Positions 51,610 through 61,370 of a stretch of DNA of 64,000 nucleotides are shown piece by piece. The translations under genes were made by a program, and so were the position numbers. How positions within the stretch are numbered: position 1 is the first letter of the stretch; each line of letters starts with the position of its first letter. Under the pieces are notes generated by a model. It was not told the origin of the DNA and ran no database searches. It was given only the letters and a program-made list of their open reading frames with translations. Origin of the DNA: Ferrovibrio sp964218355 (GTDB lineage Bacteria; Pseudomonadota; Alphaproteobacteria; Ferrovibrionales; Ferrovibrionaceae); assembly GCF_964218355.1 (NCBI RefSeq), contig NZ_CAXPMC010000009.1:124001-188000 (forward strand), given 5' to 3'.

Positions 51610-52587
51610 ATGAAAGCGGCGATCCGCAGCCTGCTGGCGGTCATGCTGGCGGTGCTGCTGGCCTGTGCCGGCGGTTATGTCTGGTTCCTGTCCTGGCTGG
51701 ATGCACCGGGGCCACTGCATGATGAAACCGTCGTGCTTGTTCCGCGCGGCGCCGGCCTTGGCATCATTGCCCGCGACCTGCAGCGGGCCGGCGTGGTCGG
51801 GGAAGCCCGTCTGCTGGAACTGGCAGCCTGGCAGACTGGCCTGGCCGCGCAGCTGAAGGCCGGCGAATACGCCTTCCCGCCGGGGGAGACGCCGCGGGCG
51901 GCGCTGGAACGCATGGCGGCGGGCAGGGTGCTGGTACACCGGCTGACCATACCCGAAGGGCTGAGCAGTCTTGCCATCCGGCAGCTCGTGGAGGGCGCCG
52001 ACACCCTGTCCGGCAACTGGCCGGCGCTGTCGGTGCCGGAGGGCAGCCTGCTGCCGGAGACCTATCATTTCATCCGCGGCGACAGCCGTGCGGACCTGGT
52101 TGCGCGCATGCACAGGGCACAGCAGGCCCTGCTGGCGGCGGAATGGCCGAAGCGGGATGCGGGCCTGCCGCTGGACAGCCCGGAGCAGGCCGTGATCCTC
52201 GCCTCTATCGTCGAGGCGGAAACCCCGCTGGAAGCCGAGCGGCCGCGGGTTGCCGGCGTCTATCTGAACCGCCTGAAACGCGGGATGCGGCTGCAGGCCG
52301 ACCCGACCGTACTTTACGGCATCACGAAGGGCGATCCGGAGCGTGACCGGCCGCTGACCCGTGCCGATCTGGCGCAGCCCTCGCCATGGAACACCTATGC
52401 GATCGACGGTCTGCCGCCGACGCCGATCAACCATCCGGGACGGGCCAGCCTGCTGGCCGTGCTGCATCCGGAGATGCACGGCTTTCTGTATTTCGTCGCC
52501 AGCGGCAAGGGCGGTCACACCTTTGCCGAAACCTATGAGCAGCATCTGCGCAATGTGGCAGCCTGGCGGGCCAGCCAGAAACAGTAG
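51610..52587 (+). CDS. mltG: Endolytic murein transglycosylase
   Basis: MltG cleaves nascent peptidoglycan strands at the inner membrane. The 325-residue protein has an N-terminal membrane anchor (about 7-27). The YceG-like domain follows with the catalytic-glutamate segment ASIVEAETP, then VYLNRLKRGMRLQADPTV and the GRASLLAVLHPE block. The start is ATG 51610, 9 bp after fabF, without a strong ribosome-binding site, which suggests coupling to fabF. Its position in the fab block is normal for Alphaproteobacteria. Confidence 0.95.
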   Translation: MKAAIRSLLAVMLAVLLACAGGYVWFLSWLDAPGPLHDETVVLVPRGAGLGIIARDLQRAGVVGEARLLELAAWQTGLAAQLKAGEYAFPPGETPRAALERMAAGRVLVHRLTIPEGLSSLAIRQLVEGADTLSGNWPALSVPEGSLLPETYHFIRGDSRADLVARMHRAQQALLAAEWPKRDAGLPLDSPEQAVILASIVEAETPLEAERPRVAGVYLNRLKRGMRLQADPTVLYGITKGDPERDRPLTRADLAQPSPWNTYAIDGLPPTPINHPGRASLLAVLHPEMHGFLYFVASGKGGHTFAETYEQHLRNVAAWRASQKQ

Positions 52588-52596
52588 GCAGCCGGG

Positions 52597-53364
52597 TCAG
52601 TCCTTGCCCGGTGCCCGGCGCAGCAGCCGGTCCAGCAGCGGATAGGGCAGCAGACCCAGCAGCCGCACCATGGCCAGCATCGGCCAGGGGAAGGCGATGC
52701 GGCCGCGGTTCCTTGCCAGTCCGTCGCGGATGATGCGGGCTGCTTTGTCCGTCTCCATCAGGAACGGCATCGGGAACTTGTTGCGGTCGGTCATGCGGCT
52801 GACCACGAAGCCCGGACAGATTGCCGAAACCCGGATGCCCTCCGGTGCCAGCCGGCCGCGCAGTTCTTCCGCATAGGCGCGGGCAAAATGCTTGGTCGAG
52901 GAATAGGGCACTGCGCCGGGCATGGCGAGCAGGCCGGCAATCGAGGACACGATGGCGATCTGGCCGCCGCCCTGTCGCACCATCACCGGAATCGCCGGGT
53001 TCACCGTGTTCAGCACCCCGTCGATATTCACGGCCGTGATGCTGCGGACATATGAGTCGAACGTCTCCCAGCTCCTGAAGCCGCCGGACACGCCGGCATT
53101 GGCGATCACCAGATCGAGTCGGCCGCGGGCCGCGGTCTCCTCCACCAGAGCCTTCATGGCAGCCGTATCGGTGACCGGCACCGTGCGGGCGTCGACTTCG
53201 GCACCGGCGGCACGACAGGCAGCCGCCACGGCGTCGAGTCGTCCGGCATCGCGGCCGGTCAGGGCCAGCAGGATGCCCGGGCCGGCATAGAGACGGGCCA
53301 GCGCCTCGCCGATGCCGCTGGAGGCGCCAGTGATCAGGATGCCTGAAAGGGGTTGTTCTGCCAT
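52597..53364 (-). CDS. SDR-family NAD(P)-dependent oxidoreductase
   Basis: This 255-residue SDR has the motif ITGASSGIGEALA, ANAG, and the intact catalytic motifs IVSSIAG and YSSTK. It resembles the DltE/YqjQ-type group, with a short hydrophobic C-terminal stretch (LAMVRLLGLLPYPLLDRLL) that may associate with membranes. It sits in reverse orientation between mltG and yicC, interrupting an otherwise conserved gene order. It converges with mltG with 9 bp between stop codons. The substrate is unknown. Confidence 0.88.
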   Translation of the reverse strand: MAEQPLSGILITGASSGIGEALARLYAGPGILLALTGRDAGRLDAVAAACRAAGAEVDARTVPVTDTAAMKALVEETAARGRLDLVIANAGVSGGFRSWETFDSYVRSITAVNIDGVLNTVNPAIPVMVRQGGGQIAIVSSIAGLLAMPGAVPYSSTKHFARAYAEELRGRLAPEGIRVSAICPGFVVSRMTDRNKFPMPFLMETDKAARIIRDGLARNRGRIAFPWPMLAMVRLLGLLPYPLLDRLLRRAPGKD

Positions 53365-53432
53365 GCCTTAGCCTCGACCCTCCGCGCGTTTGCCACTATA
53401 GTTCGGCGCAAATTAACACCCTTGGGGGAACC

Positions 53433-54326
53433 GTGTCGCTGATCAGCATGACCGGCTTCGCCCGCGTCGATGGACGTGCGGCCGGCAAGACCTGGATCTG
53501 GGAACTGAAATCGGTCAATGGCCGCGGGCTGGAACTGCGCTTCCGGCTGCCGCCGGGTTTCGACAGCCTGGAGGCGGAGCTGCGGGCCCAGGCCCAGGCG
53601 CGGCTGGTGCGTGGCAACATCACCTTGAACCTGCAGGTCGCCGAGGCAGCCGATGCCGGCCCGGCCTACCGGCTCAATGAAGGACTGCTCGACCAGCTGC
53701 TGGCTTTGTCGGCCCGGCTGGAAAGCCGGGGTGTGGGCGCGCCGCGGCTGGACGGCCTGCTTGCCGTACGCGGCGTGGTCGAGCCGGTCGCCACTGCCGA
53801 GGACGAGACCGCCCGCAAGGAATTCGAGGCCGCGCTGAAGGCCGGCTTCGCGCAGGCACTGGACCGGCTGGTGGAAAGCCGTGCCGCCGAGGGCGGCAAG
53901 CTGGCGGTGCTGATGGGGGGCATGCTCGACGAGATCGCCGCTCTGGCCGGGAAGGCCCGCGAGACCGAAGCGGTGCGGCCCGAGGCGCTGCGCCGCCGGC
54001 TGCGCCAGCAGCTCGACGACCTGCTGGCGCTGCAGCCGCCGGTCAGCGAGGACCGGCTGGCGCAGGAGCTGGCCATGCAGATCACCCGGCTGGACGTGCG
54101 CGAGGAACTCGATCGTCTCGACGCCCATGTCGGGGCGGTGCGGAGCCTGATCGTTGCCGGCGATGCCCGCGGGGTGGGGCGCAAGCTCGATTTCCTGGCC
54201 CAGGAATTCAACCGCGAAGCCAATACGCTCTGCTCGAAAGCCTTCGATGCGGCCCTGACCGCCACCGGCCTTGACCTGAAGCTGGTGATCGACCGCCTGC
54301 GCGAGCAGGCCCAGAACGTGGAATAG
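53433..54326 (+). CDS. yicC: YicC family endoribonuclease
   Basis: The 297-residue product starts at GTG and shows the YicC N-terminus SLISMTGFARVDG and the C-terminal DUF1732 segment with FLAQEFNREANTLCSKA. YicC proteins are endoribonucleases linked to small-RNA decay. GGGGGA precedes the start. It lies 13 bp before gmk, an arrangement also found in many other bacteria. Confidence 0.93.
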   Translation: MSLISMTGFARVDGRAAGKTWIWELKSVNGRGLELRFRLPPGFDSLEAELRAQAQARLVRGNITLNLQVAEAADAGPAYRLNEGLLDQLLALSARLESRGVGAPRLDGLLAVRGVVEPVATAEDETARKEFEAALKAGFAQALDRLVESRAAEGGKLAVLMGGMLDEIAALAGKARETEAVRPEALRRRLRQQLDDLLALQPPVSEDRLAQELAMQITRLDVREELDRLDAHVGAVRSLIVAGDARGVGRKLDFLAQEFNREANTLCSKAFDAALTATGLDLKLVIDRLREQAQNVE

Positions 54327-54339
54327 GGACGGCGCTGCC

Positions 54340-54990
54340 ATGACCGATGCCGTCACCCCCGCCGAGATTGCCCGCCGCGGCCTGATGCTGGTGCTGTCCT
54401 CGCCATCCGGCGCGGGCAAGACCACGATCTCCCGCCGGCTGCTGGAGATGGATCGCGACCTGCACCTGTCGGTTTCGGTCACCACGCGGCAGCGCCGCCC
54501 GGGCGAGGAAGACGGCAAGCACTATCACTTCATCAGCACCGAGGATTTCGGCCTGATGGTGAACCGGCAGGAACTGCTCGAGCATGCCAAGGTGTTCGAC
54601 TATTACTACGGCACGCCGAAAGAGCAGGTCGAGCGCCGGTTGTCGGCGGGGCAGGACATCCTGTTCGACATCGACTGGCAGGGCACCCAGCAGTTGCGCC
54701 AGCGGGCCCGCGACGATCTGGTCAGCGTTTTCATCCTGCCGCCCTCGATGCGTGACCTGGAAAAGCGCCTGCATACCCGGGCACAGGACCCGGCCGAAGT
54801 GGTGGCCAAGCGGATGGGCAAGGCCGCCGACGAGATCAGCCACTGGGCCGAATACGACTACATCGTGATCAATGACGATGTCGACCGCTGCCTGGCACAG
54901 GTTTACGCCATCCTGCGTGCCGAACGCCTGAAGCGCCATCGCGGCCTCGGGCTGGTCGATTTCGTCAAGCGGCTGCGCGAGGGCGGCTGA
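54340..54990 (+). CDS. gmk: Guanylate kinase
   Basis: This 216-residue kinase phosphorylates GMP to GDP. It has the P-loop SSPSGAGKTT (about 23-32), the GMP-binding SVSVTTRQRRPGEEDGKHY and FDIDWQGTQQL. It follows yicC closely and ends abutting the stop of rsmA, which runs in the opposite direction. Confidence 0.97.
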   Translation: MTDAVTPAEIARRGLMLVLSSPSGAGKTTISRRLLEMDRDLHLSVSVTTRQRRPGEEDGKHYHFISTEDFGLMVNRQELLEHAKVFDYYYGTPKEQVERRLSAGQDILFDIDWQGTQQLRQRARDDLVSVFILPPSMRDLEKRLHTRAQDPAEVVAKRMGKAADEISHWAEYDYIVINDDVDRCLAQVYAILRAERLKRHRGLGLVDFVKRLREGG

Positions 54991-55818
54991 TCACAGCAGC
55001 CGGGCCAGGCTGCAGAATTCCGGGATCGACAGGGTTTCCGCCCGCCGGGTCGGATCGATGCCGGCGGCAGCCAGCTTTGCATCGGCATCGGGCCACAGGC
55101 CCTTCAGGGCGGCGCGCAGCATCTTGCGGCGCTGGCCGAAGGCGGCCGCCGTCACGCGCTCCAGCTTCTTCGGGTCGGCCTCGGCCAGTGGCGCCGGCCG
55201 CGGGGCCAGTTCAACCAGGGTGGACGTGACCTTCGGCGGCGGCACGAAGGCCTTCGGGCCGATATCGAACAGCAGACGCACGCTGCAGCGCCATTGCGCG
55301 GCCACCGCCAGCCGACCGTAATCCTTGCCGCCCGGCGGAGCCGCCAGCCGTTCGGCCACTTCCTTCTGCACCAGCACGGTGATGCGGCTGAAGCACTCCG
55401 CCCGGGCGATCCAGCCGAGGATCAGCGGCGTGGCGATGTTGTAGGGCAGGTTGGCCACCACCTGCCAGGGCGGCGGGGCAAGGGCGGCGAAATCGGTTTC
55501 CAGCGCATCGCCGGGATGCAGCCGCAATGTCCCGTCCGCTGCCGCTACCAGGTCGGCCAGGGCAGCAAGGCAGCGCTCGTCGCGTTCCACGGCCACCACC
55601 GCCGGCGCGCCTTCCAGCAGCAGGGCGCGGGTCAGGCCGCCGGGGCCGGGGCCGATCTCGATCACGGTGGCGCCGGTCCATGGCATCGCGGCGCGGGCGA
55701 TCTTGCGGGTGAGGTTGAGGTCGAGCAGGAAGTTCTGGCCCAGCGCCTTGCGCGCCGCCAGGTCGTGCCGCGCGATCACCTCGCGCAGCGGCGGCAGGGC
55801 CTCAATGGCTGCGGACAT
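54991..55818 (-). CDS. rsmA: 16S rRNA dimethyladenosine transferase
   Basis: RsmA (KsgA) dimethylates two adjacent adenosines in the 3' end of 16S rRNA. The 275-residue protein has ARKALGQNFLLD, SAM-binding EIGPGPGGLTRALL and the catalytic NLPYN. The start chosen is the ATG at 55818, giving the usual N-terminus. The longer frame runs into pdxA. It overlaps the pdxA end by 17 bp, and both lie in the run pdxA-rsmA downstream of surA. Confidence 0.97.
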   Translation of the reverse strand: MSAAIEALPPLREVIARHDLAARKALGQNFLLDLNLTRKIARAAMPWTGATVIEIGPGPGGLTRALLLEGAPAVVAVERDERCLAALADLVAAADGTLRLHPGDALETDFAALAPPPWQVVANLPYNIATPLILGWIARAECFSRITVLVQKEVAERLAAPPGGKDYGRLAVAAQWRCSVRLLFDIGPKAFVPPPKVTSTLVELAPRPAPLAEADPKKLERVTAAAFGQRRKMLRAALKGLWPDADAKLAAAGIDPTRRAETLSIPEFCSLARLL

Positions 55819-56848
55819 GCTGGCGATGCAGGGCCATGTCGCCGGCCATGCGCAAAGCGGCGACCAGGCTGTCGGCGCGGGCGATGCCCTGGCCGGCAAT
55901 GTCGAAGGCCGTGCCGTGGTCGGGCGAGGTGCGGATGATCGGCAGGCCGAGCGTCACGTTGACGCCGCTGTCGAAATCCAGCGTCTTGATCGGGATCAGC
56001 GCCTGATCGTGATACATGCAGATGGCCGCGTCGTAGCCGGCGCGGGCGGCGGGATGGAACATGGTGTCGGGCGGCAGCGGTCCGGCGACATCCAGCCCCT
56101 CCGCGCGCAGCCGTTCGACAGCCGGCGCCACGATCGCGGCATCTTCCTCCCCCATGCTGCCGGCCTCGCCGGCATGGGGGTTGAGGCCGGCGATGGCCAG
56201 CCGCGGCTGCGGGATGCCGAACTTTTCGCGCAGGTCGGCGGCCGTGATCCGGGCGGTTTCGACGATCAGGTCGGCCGACAGCAGGTCGATGGCCCGGCGC
56301 AGCGAGACATGGATGGTTACCGGCACGACGCGCAGTCGGTCGGAGGCCAGCATCATCACCGGGGTGACATTGCCGCACAGGGCGGCAAGGAATTCGGTAT
56401 GGCCCGGATAGCGGAAGCCGGCGCCATAGAGGGCGGCCTTGTGGATCGGGTTGGTCACGACCGCGCCGGCTTCGGCAGACAGGGCCAGCGTGGTGGCGCG
56501 CTCGATTGCCGCCAGAACGGCGGCGGCATTGGCGGGGTCCGGATGTCCGGGCGTGACGGCGGCCGGCAGCCGGACCGGCAGCACCGGCAGGGATTCGGGA
56601 AAGATACCGGCAGCCTCGGCGGCGGTGGCGACCGGTCGCAGCGGAACCTGCCAGCCATGGCGCGCGGCCAGCGCGGCCAGCCGGTCCGGATCGTCGAGCA
56701 GGAAAAACGCGGGCAGGCGGTCGGTGTTGCGGCGCAGCCAGGCCTGCAGGGCGATCTCGCCGCCGATACCGGCCGGCTCGCCCATGGTGACGGCCAGCGG
56801 CAGGCCGGCCGGGCGGATGCCGGGTTCAGCGGAACTCGATGGTGGCAT
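55802..56848 (-). CDS. pdxA: 4-hydroxythreonine-4-phosphate dehydrogenase
   Basis: PdxA oxidises 4-phosphohydroxy-L-threonine in pyridoxal phosphate synthesis. The 348-residue protein shows VTMGEPAGIGGEIAL, LNPHAGEAGSMGEED with metal-binding residues, and the YHDQALIPIKTLDFDSGVN region (core HDQALIPIK). It overlaps surA by 23 bp and rsmA by 17 bp. This order is characteristic of alphaproteobacteria. Confidence 0.97.
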   Translation of the reverse strand: MPPSSSAEPGIRPAGLPLAVTMGEPAGIGGEIALQAWLRRNTDRLPAFFLLDDPDRLAALAARHGWQVPLRPVATAAEAAGIFPESLPVLPVRLPAAVTPGHPDPANAAAVLAAIERATTLALSAEAGAVVTNPIHKAALYGAGFRYPGHTEFLAALCGNVTPVMMLASDRLRVVPVTIHVSLRRAIDLLSADLIVETARITAADLREKFGIPQPRLAIAGLNPHAGEAGSMGEEDAAIVAPAVERLRAEGLDVAGPLPPDTMFHPAARAGYDAAICMYHDQALIPIKTLDFDSGVNVTLGLPIIRTSPDHGTAFDIAGQGIARADSLVAALRMAGDMALHRQHVRSH

Positions 56849-58100
56849 CGCGCCGCAATTCCCGCAGGTAGCGCTGCGACAGCTGCTCCGCCTTGCGGAT
56901 CAGCAGCTGCTGGCGAATCTGGTTCCGGTCGAAGGCGTCGGGTTCCTCGCGGGCACAGAGCGTGAAAAGGTGAACCGCCCGGGGGGTGGCGACGGGGTCG
57001 GAGGTTTCGTTCACCTTCAGGCTGCCGACCGCCTGCCGGAAATTCTCCGGCAGATCGGCAAGGCGCAGGGTGCCCAGCGATCCCGAACCCGGGGCCTTCA
57101 GCTGGGCGGCCAGCGGCTCGATATCGTCACAGCCGCGGATGCCGGGCCGGACGGTGCGCGCCAGGTCGAGCGTTGACTGGATATCGCCCTGGCTGGCATT
57201 GGCGGGCAGGGGCAGCAGAATCTGCTTGAGCGTGACCCTGGCTTCTTCGGCACCCGGCAGCGCGATGCGCCGCCGGTCGCGCAGGGCGATGATCTGGTAG
57301 CCGCCAATGGTGCGGATGGGGGCCGAGATATCGCCTTTCTGCAGGCGGGCGGCGGCCGCTTCGGTTTCTTCCGGCAGGGTTCCCCGGGTTACCCAGCCCA
57401 TGTCGCCACCATTCGAGGCGGTGGTGCCGCGGCTGAACTGGCGGGCCAGTGCCGGGAAGCTTGCGCCGCCATTGCGCAGCTGCTCGATGATGCGTTCGGC
57501 AGCCTGGCGCTGCGGTTCTTCCTGATCGGGGGAATCGACCGGAATGAGGATTTCCGACAGCAGGTCCTCGGTCTGTCCGGCCGAGGCCTTCAGCTTGGCC
57601 ACCGCCTCATCGACTTCCTGGTCCGTGACCACGGTGGTCGCGGCAAGGCGGGACCGTACCATGCGGGCCCAGGTCAGTTCGGCACGAATCTGGCTGATCA
57701 TGATGGCGGGGTCGATTCCCGCCCGGATGGCGAAGTCCTCGAACCGCCCGGCCGGAATCCGGTTCTGCTCCTCAAGGCGGGCAATGGCGGCATCGACTTC
57801 TTCCTGCGAAACACTGATGCCGCGTTTCTTGGCTTCCTGCATCTGAAGGCGTTCGTCGATCAGCGAGCGCATGGCCTGGTCGCGCACGGCCCGGCGAACC
57901 TCGGCGTTATCGGGCAGTCGCGCAGTCACCATGATGACGCGTGACCGCTCGACCAGATCCCGCATGGATATGACATCGTCATTCACCAGGGCGACAATGC
58001 GCTGCAGGTCCTGGTTCTGCTGCTGGGCCATGGCGGTGCGGCACAGCGGCAGAAGGCCGATGCAGGCGATGAGGATTGTAACGGCTGTCAGGCGTTTCAT
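56826..58100 (-). CDS. surA: Periplasmic chaperone/peptidyl-prolyl isomerase
   Basis: SurA assists folding of outer-membrane proteins such as LptD. The 424-residue protein begins with a signal peptide (MKRLTAVTILIACIGLLPL, cleaved near AMA|Q). It has a SurA N domain (about 28-170) with ALVNDDVISMRDL, and one recognisable parvulin domain (about 180-285) with GGDMGWVTRG. A second, more degenerate PPIase-like region follows. The ATG at 58100 is used; the longer frame is a shadow of lptD. It lies 7 bp after the lptD stop, so the chaperone is cotranscribed with its client. Confidence 0.93.
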   Translation of the reverse strand: MKRLTAVTILIACIGLLPLCRTAMAQQQNQDLQRIVALVNDDVISMRDLVERSRVIMVTARLPDNAEVRRAVRDQAMRSLIDERLQMQEAKKRGISVSQEEVDAAIARLEEQNRIPAGRFEDFAIRAGIDPAIMISQIRAELTWARMVRSRLAATTVVTDQEVDEAVAKLKASAGQTEDLLSEILIPVDSPDQEEPQRQAAERIIEQLRNGGASFPALARQFSRGTTASNGGDMGWVTRGTLPEETEAAAARLQKGDISAPIRTIGGYQIIALRDRRRIALPGAEEARVTLKQILLPLPANASQGDIQSTLDLARTVRPGIRGCDDIEPLAAQLKAPGSGSLGTLRLADLPENFRQAVGSLKVNETSDPVATPRAVHLFTLCAREEPDAFDRNQIRQQLLIRKAEQLSQRYLRELRRDATIEFR

Positions 58101-58107
58101 GATCGGC

Positions 58108-60279
58108 TCAGTTGAAAGTCGCAATGCGGAAGCGCAGGCCCACGGTCGTCGTCGGCTGGATATCCCGGTTGATGGTGAAGGTGCGCTGCGCAAACAGCAT
58201 GATGTCGAAGCATTCGTCAGTATAGCGCAGGCCGGCGAAATTGAGCAGGGAACCGCCCTCATCGCCGAGGTCGCGGGTATGCCGCAATTCAGTGCTCCAG
58301 TACTGGCTCAGCTGCAGGCGGGTGGACAGAGATGCGGCCTCGCGTTCTTCGGAATCGGCCAGGAAAGCGGTCGGCCCAAGTTTTCCATAAGCAACTGACA
58401 GGTTTGTCTGGCCGGTTCCCAGTGTAACGCTGGTTTCATGGCGCTGCACGCTTAGCTGCTTGTTCTGTGCGAGGCGCAGCCGGTTGACGAGGCTGACATA
58501 GCGTCCCGGCGATACGGTCAGTCGGGAGACATAATCCGAAAGCTGATCGTTCAGCCCGGAAGATGCTGCGAAAGTATCATCGGCTTTGGCACGCAGGGAC
58601 TGCCCGACCAGCAGTTCGGAATAACCGCCGCTCGGCCCGTAGACCGCGCTGCGCAGGCCGTAATTCAGCTTCGGTCCGCCATCCCAGCGATCATAGCCGG
58701 GATACCGGTTGAGGCTGAACAGGTTGGTTTCATCGAATTCGAAGGAAAGGGAATCCTCGTTCGGGATGTTTTTCGGATTGCCGCCATAGGGCGTAACGAC
58801 GCCCATGATGATGGGTTCGATCAGTTGCCGGTATCTGCCATCATCGCGGACCAGCGGGTAGCGCCAGTCGAGGGCCACAAGCGGGATGGCGCGCCCTGCG
58901 AAATCATCATTTCCGGAATTGATGGCGGCGCCCAGAGATTCCTCGCTGTTGTTCAGCCAGTAACCGTCGGTCTTCAGCATCGCCGTGGCCGTATAGACTT
59001 CGCCGCTTGGCGCGAAGTAGGGCTGCGACCAGGCAGTCGTGGCGGACAGGCGCCGACTGTCGGCACCATCCTGCCGATAAAGTGCAGCCATGTTGACATC
59101 GAAGTTCCAGCGACCGCCGTAGTCACCGGGCTCGGTTGTCACCGCATATTGCAGGATCGGTGCGACCAGAGGCTCTTCCACCGCGGATGTGCCGGTTCGC
59201 AGGTTCTGGAAGGCGAAGGCATTGGCCGCCGCATAATGCCGGTCGTTGATGGCCTCGGCAAAGACGCGGCTGGTCAGGGCATTCGAGGACGGGCGGTCAG
59301 GGATGCTGTAGCGACTGACATAGGTATCGTCGGTGGCCCGGAAGATGCTGGCTCCCCATGTCACGTCGTCATTGGCGCGGAATGCCATATTGGCACGCAG
59401 GTGGCCGCGAATCTGCTCGCCCTCCTGACGGTTGCCGTTGTCATCCCGCTTGTCGACCTTGGAGGTGAAGCTGCCGTCCGCGTGGATCTCGCCGGTAGCG
59501 AGCCTCTGGCGGTATTCCGTATAGAGCTGGCCGCCTTCCTTGGTGCTGGCCATGGGCGAGATGGTGACGTCACTGTAATCGTCGATGACGTAATAGTAAG
59601 GGATGCGGATTGCCTGGCCGAAAAACGTATCCGACTGATAATTGGGCGGCAGCAGGCCGCTGCGCCGGTTTACGGTTGGATCCGGGTGGCTGAAATAGGG
59701 CATGTACAGGATCGGCACCCCGAACATCTCGAACAGGGCGTCGCGGTACACGATCTCCTGGGCTTGCTGATCGTGAACGACGCGGTCTGCCTTCAACTGC
59801 CAGAGAGGCGCCCTGCTGCGGTCTTCGGCGCAGAGTGAACAGGTCGTATAAACAGCCTTGCGCAGGACGGTCCGGTTGCCATCCCGTCGTTCGGCATAGG
59901 CTGCGGCGCCGCGCGAATTGTCGGACAGCAGCAGGGCTGCATCGCGGATGAAGCCGTTGCGCATGCCGCCGGTCAGCTCCATGTAGTCGGCAAACAGCAC
60001 CGTGCCGTCAGCTTCCATCAGAGACACGCTGCCGCTGGCGATGACCTTGTCATCGCGTTCGCTGTAGCTGACCAGGTCGGCCAGCAGGGTACGGCCGTCC
60101 TGCGACAGCTCGACGCCGCCTTCCGCGGTGACGAGGCCGAGCGACTGGTCGTATTTCAGGGTGTCGGCGGTGACCAGCGCCGGGTTTTTGTCGGACTGCG
60201 CCCGTGCCGGCAGGGCGGATGTCAGCCAGACCGAAACCGATAGCAGGGTGATGGGGAGTGCGAGGCGGCGCCGGATCAT
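58108..60279 (-). CDS. lptD: LPS assembly outer-membrane protein LptD
   Basis: LptD inserts lipopolysaccharide into the outer leaflet. The 723-residue precursor has a signal peptide (to about ARA|Q) and an N-terminal OstA jellyroll region (about 40-160; TADTLKYDQ, ASGSVSLMEADG, FADYMELTG). The large C-terminal beta-barrel includes FGVPILYMPYFSHPDPTVNR near its start. A CxxC pair (TTCSLCAED) and a near-C-terminal cysteine (DECFDIM) are the likely disulphide partners. Its ATG overlaps the stop of lptG (60276-60279). No lptE gene is in the window. Confidence 0.96.
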   Translation of the reverse strand: MIRRRLALPITLLSVSVWLTSALPARAQSDKNPALVTADTLKYDQSLGLVTAEGGVELSQDGRTLLADLVSYSERDDKVIASGSVSLMEADGTVLFADYMELTGGMRNGFIRDAALLLSDNSRGAAAYAERRDGNRTVLRKAVYTTCSLCAEDRSRAPLWQLKADRVVHDQQAQEIVYRDALFEMFGVPILYMPYFSHPDPTVNRRSGLLPPNYQSDTFFGQAIRIPYYYVIDDYSDVTISPMASTKEGGQLYTEYRQRLATGEIHADGSFTSKVDKRDDNGNRQEGEQIRGHLRANMAFRANDDVTWGASIFRATDDTYVSRYSIPDRPSSNALTSRVFAEAINDRHYAAANAFAFQNLRTGTSAVEEPLVAPILQYAVTTEPGDYGGRWNFDVNMAALYRQDGADSRRLSATTAWSQPYFAPSGEVYTATAMLKTDGYWLNNSEESLGAAINSGNDDFAGRAIPLVALDWRYPLVRDDGRYRQLIEPIIMGVVTPYGGNPKNIPNEDSLSFEFDETNLFSLNRYPGYDRWDGGPKLNYGLRSAVYGPSGGYSELLVGQSLRAKADDTFAASSGLNDQLSDYVSRLTVSPGRYVSLVNRLRLAQNKQLSVQRHETSVTLGTGQTNLSVAYGKLGPTAFLADSEEREAASLSTRLQLSQYWSTELRHTRDLGDEGGSLLNFAGLRYTDECFDIMLFAQRTFTINRDIQPTTTVGLRFRIATFN

Positions 60280-61370
60280 CCGTCCTCCAGATGAAACAGC
60301 CGCGAGATACCCAGCATGGCAAAGACGATGGTCGGTGCCCAGGCGGCCAGTGGAGCAGGCAGGGTGCCGTTCAGGCCGAAGGGCTGCATCAGTTCCACGC
60401 TGAAATACAGCAGGAAGCCCACGGCAACGCCGCCGGCAAGCATCAGGCCGATGCCGCCGCCGCGGGTCAGCCGCAGACTGAAGCTGGCCGCGATCAGCAG
60501 CATCGCGCAGAGCAGGACGGGTGTCGCCAGAAGACTGTAGAAATGCAGACGGTGCCGTACCGCCGAAAAGCCGGCGGACTCCAGCGTGCTGATGAAGGAC
60601 GAGAGCTGCCAGAATGAAATCGTGCTGGGGGAGGCAAAGCTCTCCTGTATCCGGTCGAAGGTCAGCGTTGTCGGCACGGTCATGGCCGGGTGCCATTCCG
60701 CCGGGCGATCCGGATAGCTGACCACTGCCTGCTGCAGGCTCCAGTGATCATTTTCCAGAAAGGCGGTGGCGGCGTCGATGCGCTTCACGAAACGGTCGCT
60801 GCTGTCATAATAGAAGAGGATCGTGTCGTAGAGCTGGACACCCTGCTGCGCGGCTCGCAGGGCATGGACCACGACCTGGCCGCTGGCATCGGCCTCGCGG
60901 AGCCACAGGCCGGAGGGAGAGAGCGCCAGCATGCTGCTGCGGCCACGCAGGACCTTGGCCTCGATATTCTCGTAGCGGGCCAGCATGGCAGCCGACAGCG
61001 GATTGTAAACGGTGACGACGAAAGCGCCCAGCAGGAAGGTGATGGCGAGTCCCGGAAACAGGAACTGCCAGACGGACACGCCGGCGGCACGCGCCACCGT
61101 CAGTTCCTGCGAGCGGGTCAGGCGGCTCAGTGCCAGCATGCCGCCGAACAGGGCGGCGAATGGAAACAGCTTGGTTGTCAGCGTCGGCAGCTTCAGCAGC
61201 GACATCTGCAGCACGAGATCCAGCGTCGCATCCGCGCGGCTGCTGGCCCGGCGCAGCAATTCTATGGTGTCGAAGCTGTAGGCGAGGACCGCAAGGACAA
61301 TGATGATCGACAGGATCGCGACCAGATACTGCCGGCCAAGATACAGGGTCAGCGTCAGCGACTGCCGCAT
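60276..61370 (-). CDS. lptG: LPS export ABC transporter permease LptG
   Basis: This 364-residue inner-membrane permease of the LptB2FG transporter extracts lipopolysaccharide from the inner membrane. It has three N-terminal and three C-terminal hydrophobic helices around a periplasmic domain. Features include LARPLTRSQEL-like coupling helix (ALSRLTRSQELTVARAAGVS in part) and GIGLMLAGGVAVGF. It overlaps lptD by 4 bp and shares one base with the lptF stop. Confidence 0.95.
   Translation of the reverse strand: MRQSLTLTLYLGRQYLVAILSIIIVLAVLAYSFDTIELLRRASSRADATLDLVLQMSLLKLPTLTTKLFPFAALFGGMLALSRLTRSQELTVARAAGVSVWQFLFPGLAITFLLGAFVVTVYNPLSAAMLARYENIEAKVLRGRSSMLALSPSGLWLREADASGQVVVHALRAAQQGVQLYDTILFYYDSSDRFVKRIDAATAFLENDHWSLQQAVVSYPDRPAEWHPAMTVPTTLTFDRIQESFASPSTISFWQLSSFISTLESAGFSAVRHRLHFYSLLATPVLLCAMLLIAASFSLRLTRGGGIGLMLAGGVAVGFLLYFSVELMQPFGLNGTLPAPLAAWAPTIVFAMLGISRLFHLEDG

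Noticed and set aside
50242..52545. A 767-codon minus-strand frame across fabF and mltG
   Set aside because: It lies antisense to two fully recognised genes and has no conserved motif.
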